From: Porphyromonadaceae bacterium UBA7087
GTDB taxonomy: Bacteria; Bacteroidota; Bacteroidia; Bacteroidales; Muribaculaceae
DNA: 17,467 nt
NCBI GenBank assembly: GCA_002493515.1
Contig: DKYZ01000083.1
Span: forward strand, 1-17,467
Direction of reading: 5' to 3'
Below, piece by piece: positions 6,993 through 14,790 of the stretch. The notes below the pieces were generated by a model. It searched no databases, was not told where the DNA came from, and worked only from the letters and a program-made list of their open reading frames with translations. Each line of letters begins with the position of its first letter. The stretch's first letter is position 1. The position numbers and the translations under genes are program-made.

Positions 6993-8198
6993 ATGGCAAA
7001 GAAAAAAACGGCCAAGCCTACCTCCGGCAGAATCTCCGACCTGGAGGAGAAGCGCAAGGCGCTCAATGTCACACTGGAGCATCTGGAGAAGGATTTCGGC
7101 ACAGGCGCCGTGATGCGTCTCGGCGACGACGCCATCCAGAATGTGGAGACAATTTCGACCGGCTCTATCGGGCTTGACCGCGCACTCGGGGTGGGCGGCC
7201 TTCCCAGAGGCCGTGTCACTGAGATATATGGCGCGGAGTCGTCGGGTAAGACCACCCTCGCCATCCATGTCATCGCGGAGGCCCAGAAGCAGGGGGGCAT
7301 ATGCGCCATAATCGACGCCGAGCATGCCTTTGACCGCTTCTATGCCGAGAAACTCGGTGTGGACGTCAACAACCTCTGGATTTCCCAGCCCGACAATGGC
7401 GAGCAGGCCCTCGACATCGCTGAGCAGCTCATCAACTCCGGGGCAATCGACGTCCTGGTGATCGACTCCGTGGCCGCCCTTACCCCCAAGGCCGAGATCG
7501 AGGGGGAGATGGGCGACAAGAACGTGGGTCTACACGCTCGCCTGATGAGCCAGGCCATGCGCAAGCTCACCGGCACCATTGCCCGCACGCGCACGTGCTG
7601 CATCTTCATCAACCAGACACGTGAGAAGATCGGCGTGACATTCGGAAACCCCGAGACCACCACCGGCGGCAACGCCCTGAAGTTCTACGCTTCGGTTCGT
7701 ATCCAGATCACACCGTCGTCTGTCATCAAGAACGGCGATAACCCCGTGGGACGCATGGCCAGGGTGAAGGTCGTGAAAAACAAGGTGGCGCCACCCTTCA
7801 AGAAGGCTGAGTTCGAGATTATGTTCGGCGAGGGCATATCGAAGGCCGGAGAGGTGCTCGACTGGGCCGTGGAGCTCGGCATCGTGAAGAAGTCGGGAGC
7901 CTGGTTCAGCTATAACGGCAGCAAGCTCGGACAGGGCCGCGACGCCGTAAAGGCCATGATCAAGGATAATCCCGAGCTTATGGAGGAACTCGCCACAAAG
8001 GTCAACGAGGCTCTCGACAAGATTGACAAGGAGAAGAAAACCGGTGGCCTCAATCCTTTCCTTCCCTCGAAGGGAACGAAAAAGGTAGATGCCGACGAGG
8101 ATGACGAGGAGGTTGAGATCGACGACGATTTCGAGGAGGCCGCCGAGCCTGCCGATGATCTTTTCGGTGAGGATTTCGAGGTGGAGGACGATGTCTGA
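6993..8198 (+). CDS. recA: Recombinase RecA with extended acidic C-terminus
   Basis: RecA forms ATP-dependent filaments on single-stranded DNA and drives strand exchange, recombinational repair and the SOS signal. The 401-residue protein has Walker A G-A-E-S-S-G-K-T at 80-87, catalytic Glu in the I-D-A-E-H-A block at 107-112, Walker B V-L-V-I-D-S at 154-159, and the DNA-binding L2 region at about 205-236 (F-I-N-Q-T-R then G-N-P-E-T-T-T-G-G-N-A-L-K). Most RecA proteins are near 350 residues; here roughly the last 35 residues (from about 366) are almost all Asp/Glu, with D-E-D-D-E-E and similar runs. Acidic RecA tails are known to restrain DNA binding and protein displacement, so a longer tail may mean tighter control. 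It is flanked by its own promoter and terminator. Confidence 0.97.
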   Translation: MAKKKTAKPTSGRISDLEEKRKALNVTLEHLEKDFGTGAVMRLGDDAIQNVETISTGSIGLDRALGVGGLPRGRVTEIYGAESSGKTTLAIHVIAEAQKQGGICAIIDAEHAFDRFYAEKLGVDVNNLWISQPDNGEQALDIAEQLINSGAIDVLVIDSVAALTPKAEIEGEMGDKNVGLHARLMSQAMRKLTGTIARTRTCCIFINQTREKIGVTFGNPETTTGGNALKFYASVRIQITPSSVIKNGDNPVGRMARVKVVKNKVAPPFKKAEFEIMFGEGISKAGEVLDWAVELGIVKKSGAWFSYNGSKLGQGRDAVKAMIKDNPELMEELATKVNEALDKIDKEKKTGGLNPFLPSKGTKKVDADEDDEEVEIDDDFEEAAEPADDLFGEDFEVEDDV

Positions 8199-8236
8199 GA
8201 AAATGCCTGGATACATGGATTGATTAAAAACCGCTG

Positions 8237-8286
8237 ATTCCGGCTGTATGAAAAGTATTCCGATTCATGCAGCCGGAATTTTTTTG
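8237..8286 (+). terminator. Intrinsic terminator after recA
   Basis: ATTCCGGCTG (8237-8246) pairs with CAGCCGGAAT (8270-8279). The stem continues inward with TATGAA against TTCATG (one G-T pair), leaving an 11-base loop, and a T run reaches 8285. It ends the recA transcript. Confidence 0.9.
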
Positions 8287-8319
8287 TGGAAACATGCCGC
8301 AGTTATAGGATAAATTGAC

Positions 8320-8327
8320 TATATTTG
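8320..8327 (+). promoter_or_regulatory. Candidate -7 element for the sensor-like gene
   Basis: TATATTTG matches TAnnTTTG, about 90 bases upstream of the ATG at 8414 and just after the recA terminator. No good TTTG lies at the expected -33 position, so it is a half-site. The rest of the leader (8328-8413) shows no feature I can name. Confidence 0.45.
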
Positions 8328-8413
8328 CCGAATAAACCGGACGGTCGTTTGCTTTCCGCTCCGGCATAACCTTCGGCTGCGCCGTGAAAGGGGTGGCCAT
8401 TAAGATTTATTAG

Positions 8414-9859
8414 ATGCGCTATATACCTGATTTCAAGATTCTTATTGTCTTTTTAGCTTTTATGGGCGTCAGCATCAATGCCGGGGCCGAGAATAAATCC
8501 CATATTGTAGACAGTCTGCGTAACTGTCTCAGGACAGCCTCCGGCTCCACCGACAGCCTGAGGATTCTCTATGACATTTATGATATAAAATTTTCCAACC
8601 GCGAAGACAAGACGGAGGGATGGGAGATTCTGGACCTTGCGAGGCGCACGGGCAACAATTCGGCGGCCTATGACATTATCCGTCGCCTGTCTGTGAAATA
8701 TCTCAAGAACGATTCTGTGCTCAATGAGCTTGACCACATCGTCAGAAGCATGCCGGACAGCCGCGACCACCGTGGCACGGCCGTCTTCATCAGTACGCAG
8801 AAGACGGTAGGAATGCTGAGATATTCGTCAGACGCGAAGATTGACAGTCTGCTCTGCCACGCGCTCGCCAACGATACAGGCACCGTCTCCGGCGACCTCT
8901 ATTCCGAGATCGACAGGCTCTATAAAATCTGTCTGTATCTCTCATCCGAGACGCAGGGCGGCATGTATCTGAGCTATCTCGAGAGGCTGGGTTCGCTGAT
9001 AGAGCGTCTCCCCAAGGAGTCGAATCCCCTTAAAAGCCAGTATTACACCACCACCGCGAATATCTATTCCCTGAACGCGATGCATGAGAAGGCCGTGAGT
9101 GCCGACAAGAAGTTGCTCACTATCATAGAGGGGCTGGAGAAGCAGTTTGCGGCGCAGGGTCGCCGCTACAGGAATTACGATATCAACAAATACGTGTGCT
9201 ATCGCCGTATGCTCGGCAATTACAAGGCTCTGACCCCGGGGGAGGTGGAGCATTGCTATGACGAGATACTGCATCTGGAGCGTGTCAACAGTAAAATCGC
9301 CCAAGACCAGGAGGCAAATCCCCGTGCCACGGCTTTCTACTACATGGCCACGAGGCAGTATGACCAGGCGATTCCCCTGATATTGAAACAGCTCGATAAT
9401 CTCGACGACATGCATGTGCGCCGCCAGCTGCTCGGCATGCTCGCCGAGGCGGCGGAGGTCAACGGCGACCAGGCCACTCTCGTGAAGGCCCTGAAGGAAT
9501 ACAGCCGCTCTCTCGAGGAGTATATCCGGTCGCGTTCGGAGCAGGCTTACCGCGAGCTGCAGCTCAGATATGATGTCGACGAGCTCAAGAGCAAGAATGC
9601 CGGACTTGCAATCATGCAGAAAGAGTCGAAGATTGTAACGCGCAACAAGGTGATAAGCGTGGCCCTTATCGGCGTGCTTGTGCTCGCGGTGCTTCTTTTC
9701 ATCCTTCACCGGTTCTATCTCCGCGAGAAGAATCTCAATGTCCGTCTCACCAGGGATAAATCGTCGCTCGACAACAGGCTCAAGTCGATGAAGCGCATCA
9801 ACGACGAGCTGGAAAAAGAGCGTCCCTCCGGCAGAAACCCCGGCACCCCCTCACGTTAA
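8414..9859 (+). CDS. Exported, membrane-anchored helical-repeat protein, sensor-like without an output domain
   Basis: I recognise the architecture rather than the gene. The 481-residue product has a signal peptide (1 to about 25, ending A-G-A-E) and a long periplasmic helical region with TPR-like spacing (for example A-M-H-E-K-A-V-S-A-D-K-K-L and T-R-Q-Y-D-Q-A-I-P-L). One transmembrane helix spans about 413-436, followed by a charged cytoplasmic coiled coil of about 45 residues. Bacteroidota encode many sensors of the form TPR, helix, coiled coil, then a histidine kinase or LuxR-type domain. This one stops just after the coiled coil with a Pro/Gly/Arg-rich end (P-S-G-R-N-P-G-T-P-S-R). It may be a natural output-less adaptor or a truncated sensor. 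The stop lies inside the first unit of a heptamer repeat tract. It has its own probable promoter; a link to the following glycosyltransferase is unproven. Confidence 0.75.
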   Translation: MRYIPDFKILIVFLAFMGVSINAGAENKSHIVDSLRNCLRTASGSTDSLRILYDIYDIKFSNREDKTEGWEILDLARRTGNNSAAYDIIRRLSVKYLKNDSVLNELDHIVRSMPDSRDHRGTAVFISTQKTVGMLRYSSDAKIDSLLCHALANDTGTVSGDLYSEIDRLYKICLYLSSETQGGMYLSYLERLGSLIERLPKESNPLKSQYYTTTANIYSLNAMHEKAVSADKKLLTIIEGLEKQFAAQGRRYRNYDINKYVCYRRMLGNYKALTPGEVEHCYDEILHLERVNSKIAQDQEANPRATAFYYMATRQYDQAIPLILKQLDNLDDMHVRRQLLGMLAEAAEVNGDQATLVKALKEYSRSLEEYIRSRSEQAYRELQLRYDVDELKSKNAGLAIMQKESKIVTRNKVISVALIGVLVLAVLLFILHRFYLREKNLNVRLTRDKSSLDNRLKSMKRINDELEKERPSGRNPGTPSR

Positions 9860-9924
9860 TCGTTAATCATTAATCGTTAATCACTTATCGTTCATAGTTC
9901 ATAGTTCATAGTTAATCGTTAATC
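9855..9924 (+). repeat. Ten tandem heptamers (GTTAATC / GTTCATA)
   Basis: Ten 7-base units run without interruption. In order they are GTTAATC twice, ATTAATC, GTTAATC, ACTTATC, GTTCATA three times, then GTTAATC twice. The period is exact across all 70 bases. Because 7 is not a multiple of 3, TAA or TAG stops occur in several frames. The tract covers the last codons of the sensor-like gene (its TAA is in unit 1) and ends nine bases before the glycosyltransferase ATG, filling nearly the whole intergenic gap. Confidence 0.95.
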
Positions 9925-9933
9925 CTGATCTCC

Positions 9934-10740
9934 ATGACAACCGCCTCCATAGTGACATACCGCACTCCCGACAGCGACCTGACGACTGCCCTGAGGTGTA
10001 TTCTCGCCGACGGGGTTGACAAGGTCTATGTCGTTGACAACGCCTCCGAGGAGCGTGTGCGCGGCATTGCGGAATCCTTCTCCGATGTGGTGTATATTCC
10101 CAACGCCAACACCGGTTTCGGTGCGGGCCACAACATCGCGATCAGGGAGGCGTCGCTTTCCGGCGCGCGTTATCATCTGGTGGCCAATGCCGACACCTAC
10201 TGGAAGCCGGGGGTGGTTTCCTCCCTTGTATCCGTGATGGATACGAACGCAGATGTGGCCCTTATCACCCCGAAAGTGTTCTATCCCGACGGGCGGTTGC
10301 AATACACGGCCAAGATGTGTCCGACGCCCCTTGACCTGATTTTCAAGCGTTTCCTTCCTCCCTCGCTCACACGGAGGCGCATGAGGCGGTTTACCCTGGC
10401 CTTTACGGGCTACGACCGCGTGATGGACGTCCCCTACATGCACGGATGCTTCATGCTCTTCCGCGTCGCTCCACTCGTGGAGATAGGCATGTTCGACGAG
10501 CGTTTCTTCATGTATCCAGAGGATATCGACATAACGCGTCGCCTACACGAAAAATACCGTACTCTGTTCTACCCCGGCGTGTCCATCGTCCACGCCCATG
10601 CCGCGGCCTCCCGCACCAGCCTGCGTATGCTCCGCATCCACATCTCCAACATGATCCGCTATTTCAACAAATGGGGCTGGCTCAACGACCCCCTGCGCCG
10701 CGCCGCCAACCGCCGCCTCCGGCGCGAGCTGCGCCGCTGA
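9934..10740 (+). CDS. Glycosyltransferase family 2 (rhamnosyltransferase-like)
   Basis: A 268-residue GT-A fold glycosyltransferase, probably working on the cytoplasmic face of the inner membrane to add a sugar to a surface glycan or lipid-linked precursor. Visible landmarks are V-V-D-N-A-S at 33-38, N-T-G-F-G-A-G-H-N at 59-67 (typical of the WcaE/RfbN-like rhamnosyltransferase branch), and N-A-D-T at 85-88 in the metal/nucleotide-sugar site. Later come F-M-Y-P-E-D-I-D near 193-200, the acceptor-side E-D motif, and H-A-H near 220. The C-terminus is Arg-rich and could lie on the membrane. Donor and acceptor are unknown, and no other glycan genes flank it. It starts nine bases after a heptamer repeat tract and has no visible promoter of its own. 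Confidence 0.88.
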   Translation: MTTASIVTYRTPDSDLTTALRCILADGVDKVYVVDNASEERVRGIAESFSDVVYIPNANTGFGAGHNIAIREASLSGARYHLVANADTYWKPGVVSSLVSVMDTNADVALITPKVFYPDGRLQYTAKMCPTPLDLIFKRFLPPSLTRRRMRRFTLAFTGYDRVMDVPYMHGCFMLFRVAPLVEIGMFDERFFMYPEDIDITRRLHEKYRTLFYPGVSIVHAHAAASRTSLRMLRIHISNMIRYFNKWGWLNDPLRRAANRRLRRELRR

Positions 10741-10842
10741 CAAGGGGGGTGACGCCAACATTCGCTGTGTGCCGTTTCTGGAGCAAAACGCAGTGCAATT
10801 ATCAACCAAAATCAGGAAAAACAGCGCCTGTAGTGGGCCTAT

Positions 10843-10901
10843 CCGATTGATTTAACATTATTTAATGTAATTTAACAATCGGGGGGGGTAATTTGTTAAA
10901 T
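10843..10901 (+). promoter_or_regulatory. Repeat-rich putative operator upstream of the tubulin-like operon
   Basis: CCGATTG (10843-10849) and CAATCGG (10876-10882) form an inverted repeat enclosing a smaller one, ACATT (10855-10859) and AATGT (10864-10868). The octamer ATTTAACA occurs directly at 10850-10857 and 10870-10877, and inverted as TGTTAAAT at 10894-10901. A run of eight G occupies 10881-10888. There is no T tail, so it does not look like a terminator for the glycosyltransferase. The spacing of two direct copies by 20 bases, about two helical turns, suggests binding of a regulator on one face of the DNA. Confidence 0.5.
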
Positions 10902-10907
10902 TATTAG

Positions 10908-10915
10908 TACTTTTG
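10908..10915 (+). promoter_or_regulatory. Candidate -7 promoter element of the tubulin-like operon
   Basis: TACTTTTG matches TAnnTTTG. Transcription would begin near 10922, 60 bases before the ATG at 10983. The normal -33 position (about 10884-10887) falls inside the eight-G run rather than a TTTG. The only nearby TTTG (10892-10895) is too close, with a 12-base spacer. The promoter may therefore need an activator. Confidence 0.55.
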
Positions 10916-10982
10916 CAATCGGCTTGCCGTGTCGGCAGCCGATTTCCTTATTTACTGTTTTTTTATCAACCGAAACGTATCT

Positions 10983-11645
10983 ATGGCGCTATCCTTAATC
11001 ATGACAAGTATTTTCTCCGCCCTCCCCTATCTTGTCAGAAACGCGGCGGGTTCAGTAATCGCGGGCATATTTGTCGTGATTGCGTTCATAGCGCTTTTGC
11101 TTCTGGCCATACGCGCCTTTTATCCCCGCTCCACCTTTTCTTCGGCATCCATCTTCACAGCCGTGGTCCTGGCTGTGCTTCTAAGTCTGCAATTTGTGCC
11201 CATGTGCGCCTGCATAGCGATGAAATGGAGAGTCGATGACTTCCGGGAATGGCTGGATGACTCCATCGTGCACCCACAGCTTTACGAGGTCCCCAGGGAG
11301 ATACTTCCCGAAGAATCGACCCAGATAGTGGAGAGGGCCACAAGGGAATATCCTGTGCTCGGACTTCTGTTCTGTTCCGGGAAATTCACAGGTTACGACA
11401 CATCCAACATCGCGGGCGGCATAGCCGACGAGCTCGACAGCGAACTTAACCGCATGATCGGGTGGATGCTTGCCATCTCTCTGGCAGAGACGGCCCTGGG
11501 TGCATTCATCATCATCAGGATGCTTGATGCCCGGGCCTCACGGCGTTCAAGGGAGAGAGCCTCCAGGCTGACGGGCCGCGCCGGCGCCGGAAGCCGTTCG
11601 CGTCGCGGCCGTCCGGGCGTCTCTTCCCGCACTGTCCGCAGATGA
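10983..11645 (+). CDS. Three-helix membrane protein with an Arg-rich cytoplasmic tail
   Basis: Not recognised. From ATG 10983 the product is 220 residues. Helices are likely at about 24-45 (V-I-A-G-I-F-V-V-I-A), 55-77 and 158-180. An 80-residue acidic segment lies between the second and third helices, and a hydrophobic stretch at 3-18 may be a further helix. Residues 184-220 are extremely basic (about 14 Arg). By the positive-inside rule the tail is cytoplasmic and the acidic segment periplasmic. An in-frame ATG at 10929 would add 18 residues but sits almost at the predicted transcription start; 10983 is preferred. The gene is first in a run that continues with the tubulin-like protein 35 bases later, so a membrane-docking role for that GTPase is a reasonable inference. 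Confidence 0.75.
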   Translation: MALSLIMTSIFSALPYLVRNAAGSVIAGIFVVIAFIALLLLAIRAFYPRSTFSSASIFTAVVLAVLLSLQFVPMCACIAMKWRVDDFREWLDDSIVHPQLYEVPREILPEESTQIVERATREYPVLGLLFCSGKFTGYDTSNIAGGIADELDSELNRMIGWMLAISLAETALGAFIIIRMLDARASRRSRERASRLTGRAGAGSRSRRGRPGVSSRTVRR

Positions 11646-11680
11646 CGGACCAATAACGAAAACAACAAAAATTCCATACT

Positions 11681-14600
11681 ATGGCAAACCATATCATGAT
11701 TGGAATCGGTGGCACCGGATATAAGGTGCTTCGTGATTTCCGCAAACGACTATGGGGCGAGCAGCCCGACATCAGGAAACGCCACAGTCTTCCTGTAAGG
11801 TTTCTTTACATAGACAGCGACGAGCTCAACAAACCTGAAAACATCGCAGGCAACCCCGACCTCCGGGTAAACGGCCAGGACACTGCCATCACGCCGGATG
11901 AGTATCTGAACATCAAGAACGTGAACCTGAACTCAGTGTTCGACAATCTCGGAGGCTATCCCCGTCTGCGCCACGTTGTTGGCAACGGTGCCTTCATTCG
12001 GTCGTGCATGGGAGAGGTAGGCGCGGCAGCCGGCCAGAAACGTCGCGCGGGAAGGATTCTTTTCGCCAACAATGCCCACACCTATATCAACAAGATTCAC
12101 AACATCGTGCAGGAGCTGAGCGAGACAGTAGGTAACGCCAAAGACCTCAACATATACATATTCGCCGGTCTCGCCGGAGGCACCGGCTCCGGCTCCATCG
12201 TGGATGCCGTCTCCCTGCTTCTCGCCGACGAGTCGCTTGCCGGCGCGAGCATAGAGGTCTTCGCGATGATTCCCGAGCAGCTTCCCCCCGCCGGAGCCGA
12301 CGCCGGAAGGTATCATGCCAACGGCTATGCCGCCCTCATGGAGCTGTCGGCACTCAATGCCGGCGTCTTCCAGCCGTGTGACGTGGTGAAAGGTCTTCCC
12401 CACATCACGCTCACCCGTCCGGGAGACAACAAGCAGTTCGGGCTTACGGTCTATACCAACGTCAACCGCAACGGGGCCATGGTGGATTCATACACCGTGC
12501 TTCCGCAGCTTGTGGCAGACATGATGTATTTCCGTATATTCTCTCCCGAGACAGAAGACATGAAGGCTCTCACAAGCCACTTCCGCAGCGAGAACCGTCC
12601 CGATTTCCTTGTGGAGTACCGTACGGACACACGCCCGGGAAAGCCGCTTGAGCGAGCCAGGACAAAGGCTGTCGGGTCGTTCGGAATAAAGAGAGTGCGC
12701 TACCCCGACGAGAAGCTTGTGGCAATCGCCAGCGAGTCAATCGCCCGCGACGTGATGAAAATGTTCCTATACCTGAACTTCGATTCCGACGCAGGCTTCG
12801 TGAATGAGCCGAAGAAGGAGTCGAAGGACTACAATGAATACCTAAAGCGGGAGAATCTGAAGAACTGGAAACTGTCGGACGCCGACCTTTCTCTGAGCGT
12901 GCCCATCCTGAAGCCCGTTGACGGCAAGATTCCCCCTACAATCGACCAATACTGGGAGTCGGTATCAATCGACTATGATTATCCGACAGCCTCACAGATG
13001 GGACAGCCGCTGCAGATTCTCGAGCAGTATTTTGAGGACAGATACAAAGGGGAGCTTCCCGAGGATGTCTTCCGCGAGGAGAAGGGTGTGGAGGCTTACT
13101 TCCAGGCAAAGGCCAAGGACCAGGTGATTTCCGACAGCGCCGACGTGATAGTCGGGGCCATAGCCGACAATCTCTTCAGCCAGTGGCAGCAGGGGGTTTA
13201 CTCTGCCTACGACGTGCGCCGCATATCCGAACGCATCCTGGAGATGCTTCAGGAAAAGAACAAGAACATGGACGCTGAGGCGCTTTCCCTGGAAGACGAG
13301 ATGCAGTCGCACGGCAAGATTCTTCTTGAGATCGCGGATGATTTCAAGAATGTGGGTCTGGTAGGGATTATCCTGAAAAAGAAGAAGGAGAGCTACTTCA
13401 TGGAATATGCGAAGACTCTGGCCGCCAAATATTCGGCACGCACACGCCTTGCTTCGCTCTATATTTTCCAGCGCAGGCTTATTCCCAGACTTGTGCAGCG
13501 TTTCTCCGGACTCGTGACCGACATACAGGAGTTCCTGGGCAAACATCAGGAATACATAGAGTCTTACGGTGCCCTTATCGGCGGAAACACACCGGCGCGT
13601 GAGCCGGATTTGCGGCTCGCCAACGTCGAGGTGGCCGATGTGGAGCGTCTGGTGAAGTTTACCGACGACCTCCTTCACGACCGCCAGAAGATGGAGCTCC
13701 TGAGCCAGAAGATGCGTGATTTCATCGCTGAGGGCTCAGGGAAATCGTTTGCAAAGGCCTCGCGGAAGATGGTTTCGGTCAACCTTGAGGAGGCTGCGGT
13801 AAGTGTGCTCAAAGACAGTATCCTGACATATCATTCCGAGCTGATGCGGGAAAGGCCCGTGCTCGGGCTGAACGTCCTAGAACAGCTTTACCAGATGTAT
13901 GGAGGAAGCGAGGACGAGATCGGGCGCTTCGCGTCGACGATTGTCAACAACAGCGAGGTGTACATATCCCTCAAGGACCAGGAGGTGGACCGCAATATGC
14001 GCAACACCGAGAATCCGGCCTCGACGGCTGCGGCCGGACCCAACACTATCATGCTTGTGTGCATTCCCGGGGTGAAGACCGACGACGACCGTCTGAAACA
14101 GTTTGTGGAGACACTGCGAATCAAGCTGCGCCAGGCCTTCAACGCCTCCGAGACCAGGAAATTCCGCATGATGGAGTCGCCGCGTCCGGATGAGATTACA
14201 ATAGTGACGTATCAGAACATATTCCCGCTGAGGGCCATTGACTACATGCCTTTCCTCAAGAGCAAGTATGAGCAGCTTGTAGCCAGCTCCAACGAGGCTA
14301 CCAACACAGCCAACAAGATTCTTCTCCATTCCGAGGGCGACGGCTCCGAGCTTCCTCCGCTTTTCGGCGAGGGTGAGGGTCCCACAGGCGACGCCGTGAT
14401 AAAATATATCTTCCTGGCAGTGGCATATGGAATAATAAAGCCCGGAGAGGATGATTTCGGCAACAAGGGCTGGGGATCCGTGACGGCGGATGATTTCGGG
14501 GTAGAGACATTCTCTCTGCTGTCGAACACATTCACCGGCATCGTCTCCTCTCCGTCAATGACTCCCGAGGCCATAGCGGATATAGTTGAGAATGTGGACA

Positions 14601-14764
14601 GGGTGACGGCCACTCCCCACCACGTGAACGAGAAGGCGGCAATGGCCCAGACGGTGAAAGACCTTATGAAAAACAAGGTCCTTCCCGAGGCCGGGTCTCC
14701 CAATAACGATCTGTATAAGAAATATGCCGCCCAGGCCAAGGACGCGCTCAAAGTCCTGGCCTGA
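11681..14764 (+). CDS. Tubulin/FtsZ-superfamily GTPase-like protein (Tubulin_2-like), 1027 residues
   Basis: The N-terminal ~250 residues carry a tubulin-type nucleotide site: glycine loop I-G-I-G-G-T-G at 7-13, D45-S-D47 after a beta strand, and the signature A-G-G-T-G-S-G at 165-171, equivalent to the tubulin/FtsZ T4 loop. These are followed by the F-A-M-I-P-E strand/loop at 194-199 and R-Y-H-A-N-G-Y at 210-216 in the guanine-contact region. The remaining ~750 residues are mostly helical, with Lys/Glu-rich segments near 465-635, and do not resemble FtsZ. I could not assign the T7 loop that completes GTP hydrolysis in the next subunit. The closest named family I can offer is Pfam Tubulin_2, related to FtsZ-like families predicted from comparative genomics to act in membrane remodelling. 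There is no membrane segment, so it is cytoplasmic. It sits between membrane-anchored proteins, which suggests polymer or scaffold assembly at the envelope. Confidence 0.82.
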   Translation: MANHIMIGIGGTGYKVLRDFRKRLWGEQPDIRKRHSLPVRFLYIDSDELNKPENIAGNPDLRVNGQDTAITPDEYLNIKNVNLNSVFDNLGGYPRLRHVVGNGAFIRSCMGEVGAAAGQKRRAGRILFANNAHTYINKIHNIVQELSETVGNAKDLNIYIFAGLAGGTGSGSIVDAVSLLLADESLAGASIEVFAMIPEQLPPAGADAGRYHANGYAALMELSALNAGVFQPCDVVKGLPHITLTRPGDNKQFGLTVYTNVNRNGAMVDSYTVLPQLVADMMYFRIFSPETEDMKALTSHFRSENRPDFLVEYRTDTRPGKPLERARTKAVGSFGIKRVRYPDEKLVAIASESIARDVMKMFLYLNFDSDAGFVNEPKKESKDYNEYLKRENLKNWKLSDADLSLSVPILKPVDGKIPPTIDQYWESVSIDYDYPTASQMGQPLQILEQYFEDRYKGELPEDVFREEKGVEAYFQAKAKDQVISDSADVIVGAIADNLFSQWQQGVYSAYDVRRISERILEMLQEKNKNMDAEALSLEDEMQSHGKILLEIADDFKNVGLVGIILKKKKESYFMEYAKTLAAKYSARTRLASLYIFQRRLIPRLVQRFSGLVTDIQEFLGKHQEYIESYGALIGGNTPAREPDLRLANVEVADVERLVKFTDDLLHDRQKMELLSQKMRDFIAEGSGKSFAKASRKMVSVNLEEAAVSVLKDSILTYHSELMRERPVLGLNVLEQLYQMYGGSEDEIGRFASTIVNNSEVYISLKDQEVDRNMRNTENPASTAAAGPNTIMLVCIPGVKTDDDRLKQFVETLRIKLRQAFNASETRKFRMMESPRPDEITIVTYQNIFPLRAIDYMPFLKSKYEQLVASSNEATNTANKILLHSEGDGSELPPLFGEGEGPTGDAVIKYIFLAVAYGIIKPGEDDFGNKGWGSVTADDFGVETFSLLSNTFTGIVSSPSMTPEAIADIVENVDRVTATPHHVNEKAAMAQTVKDLMKNKVLPEAGSPNNDLYKKYAAQAKDALKVLA

Positions 14765-14790
14765 CGCTGGTTTCATAAAATAAGAACACT

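Noticed and set aside
10843..10882. CCGATTG...CAATCGG inverted repeat as the terminator of the glycosyltransferase
   Set aside because: The loop is long, the stem is followed by eight G instead of T, and it abuts a promoter element, so a regulatory role fits better.
11681..12500. Reading the tubulin-like N-terminus as a Rossmann dehydrogenase because of the G-x-G-G-x-G loop
   Set aside because: The A-G-G-T-G-S-G loop at residues 165-171 and the following strand and helix order fit the tubulin superfamily and not a dinucleotide-binding enzyme.
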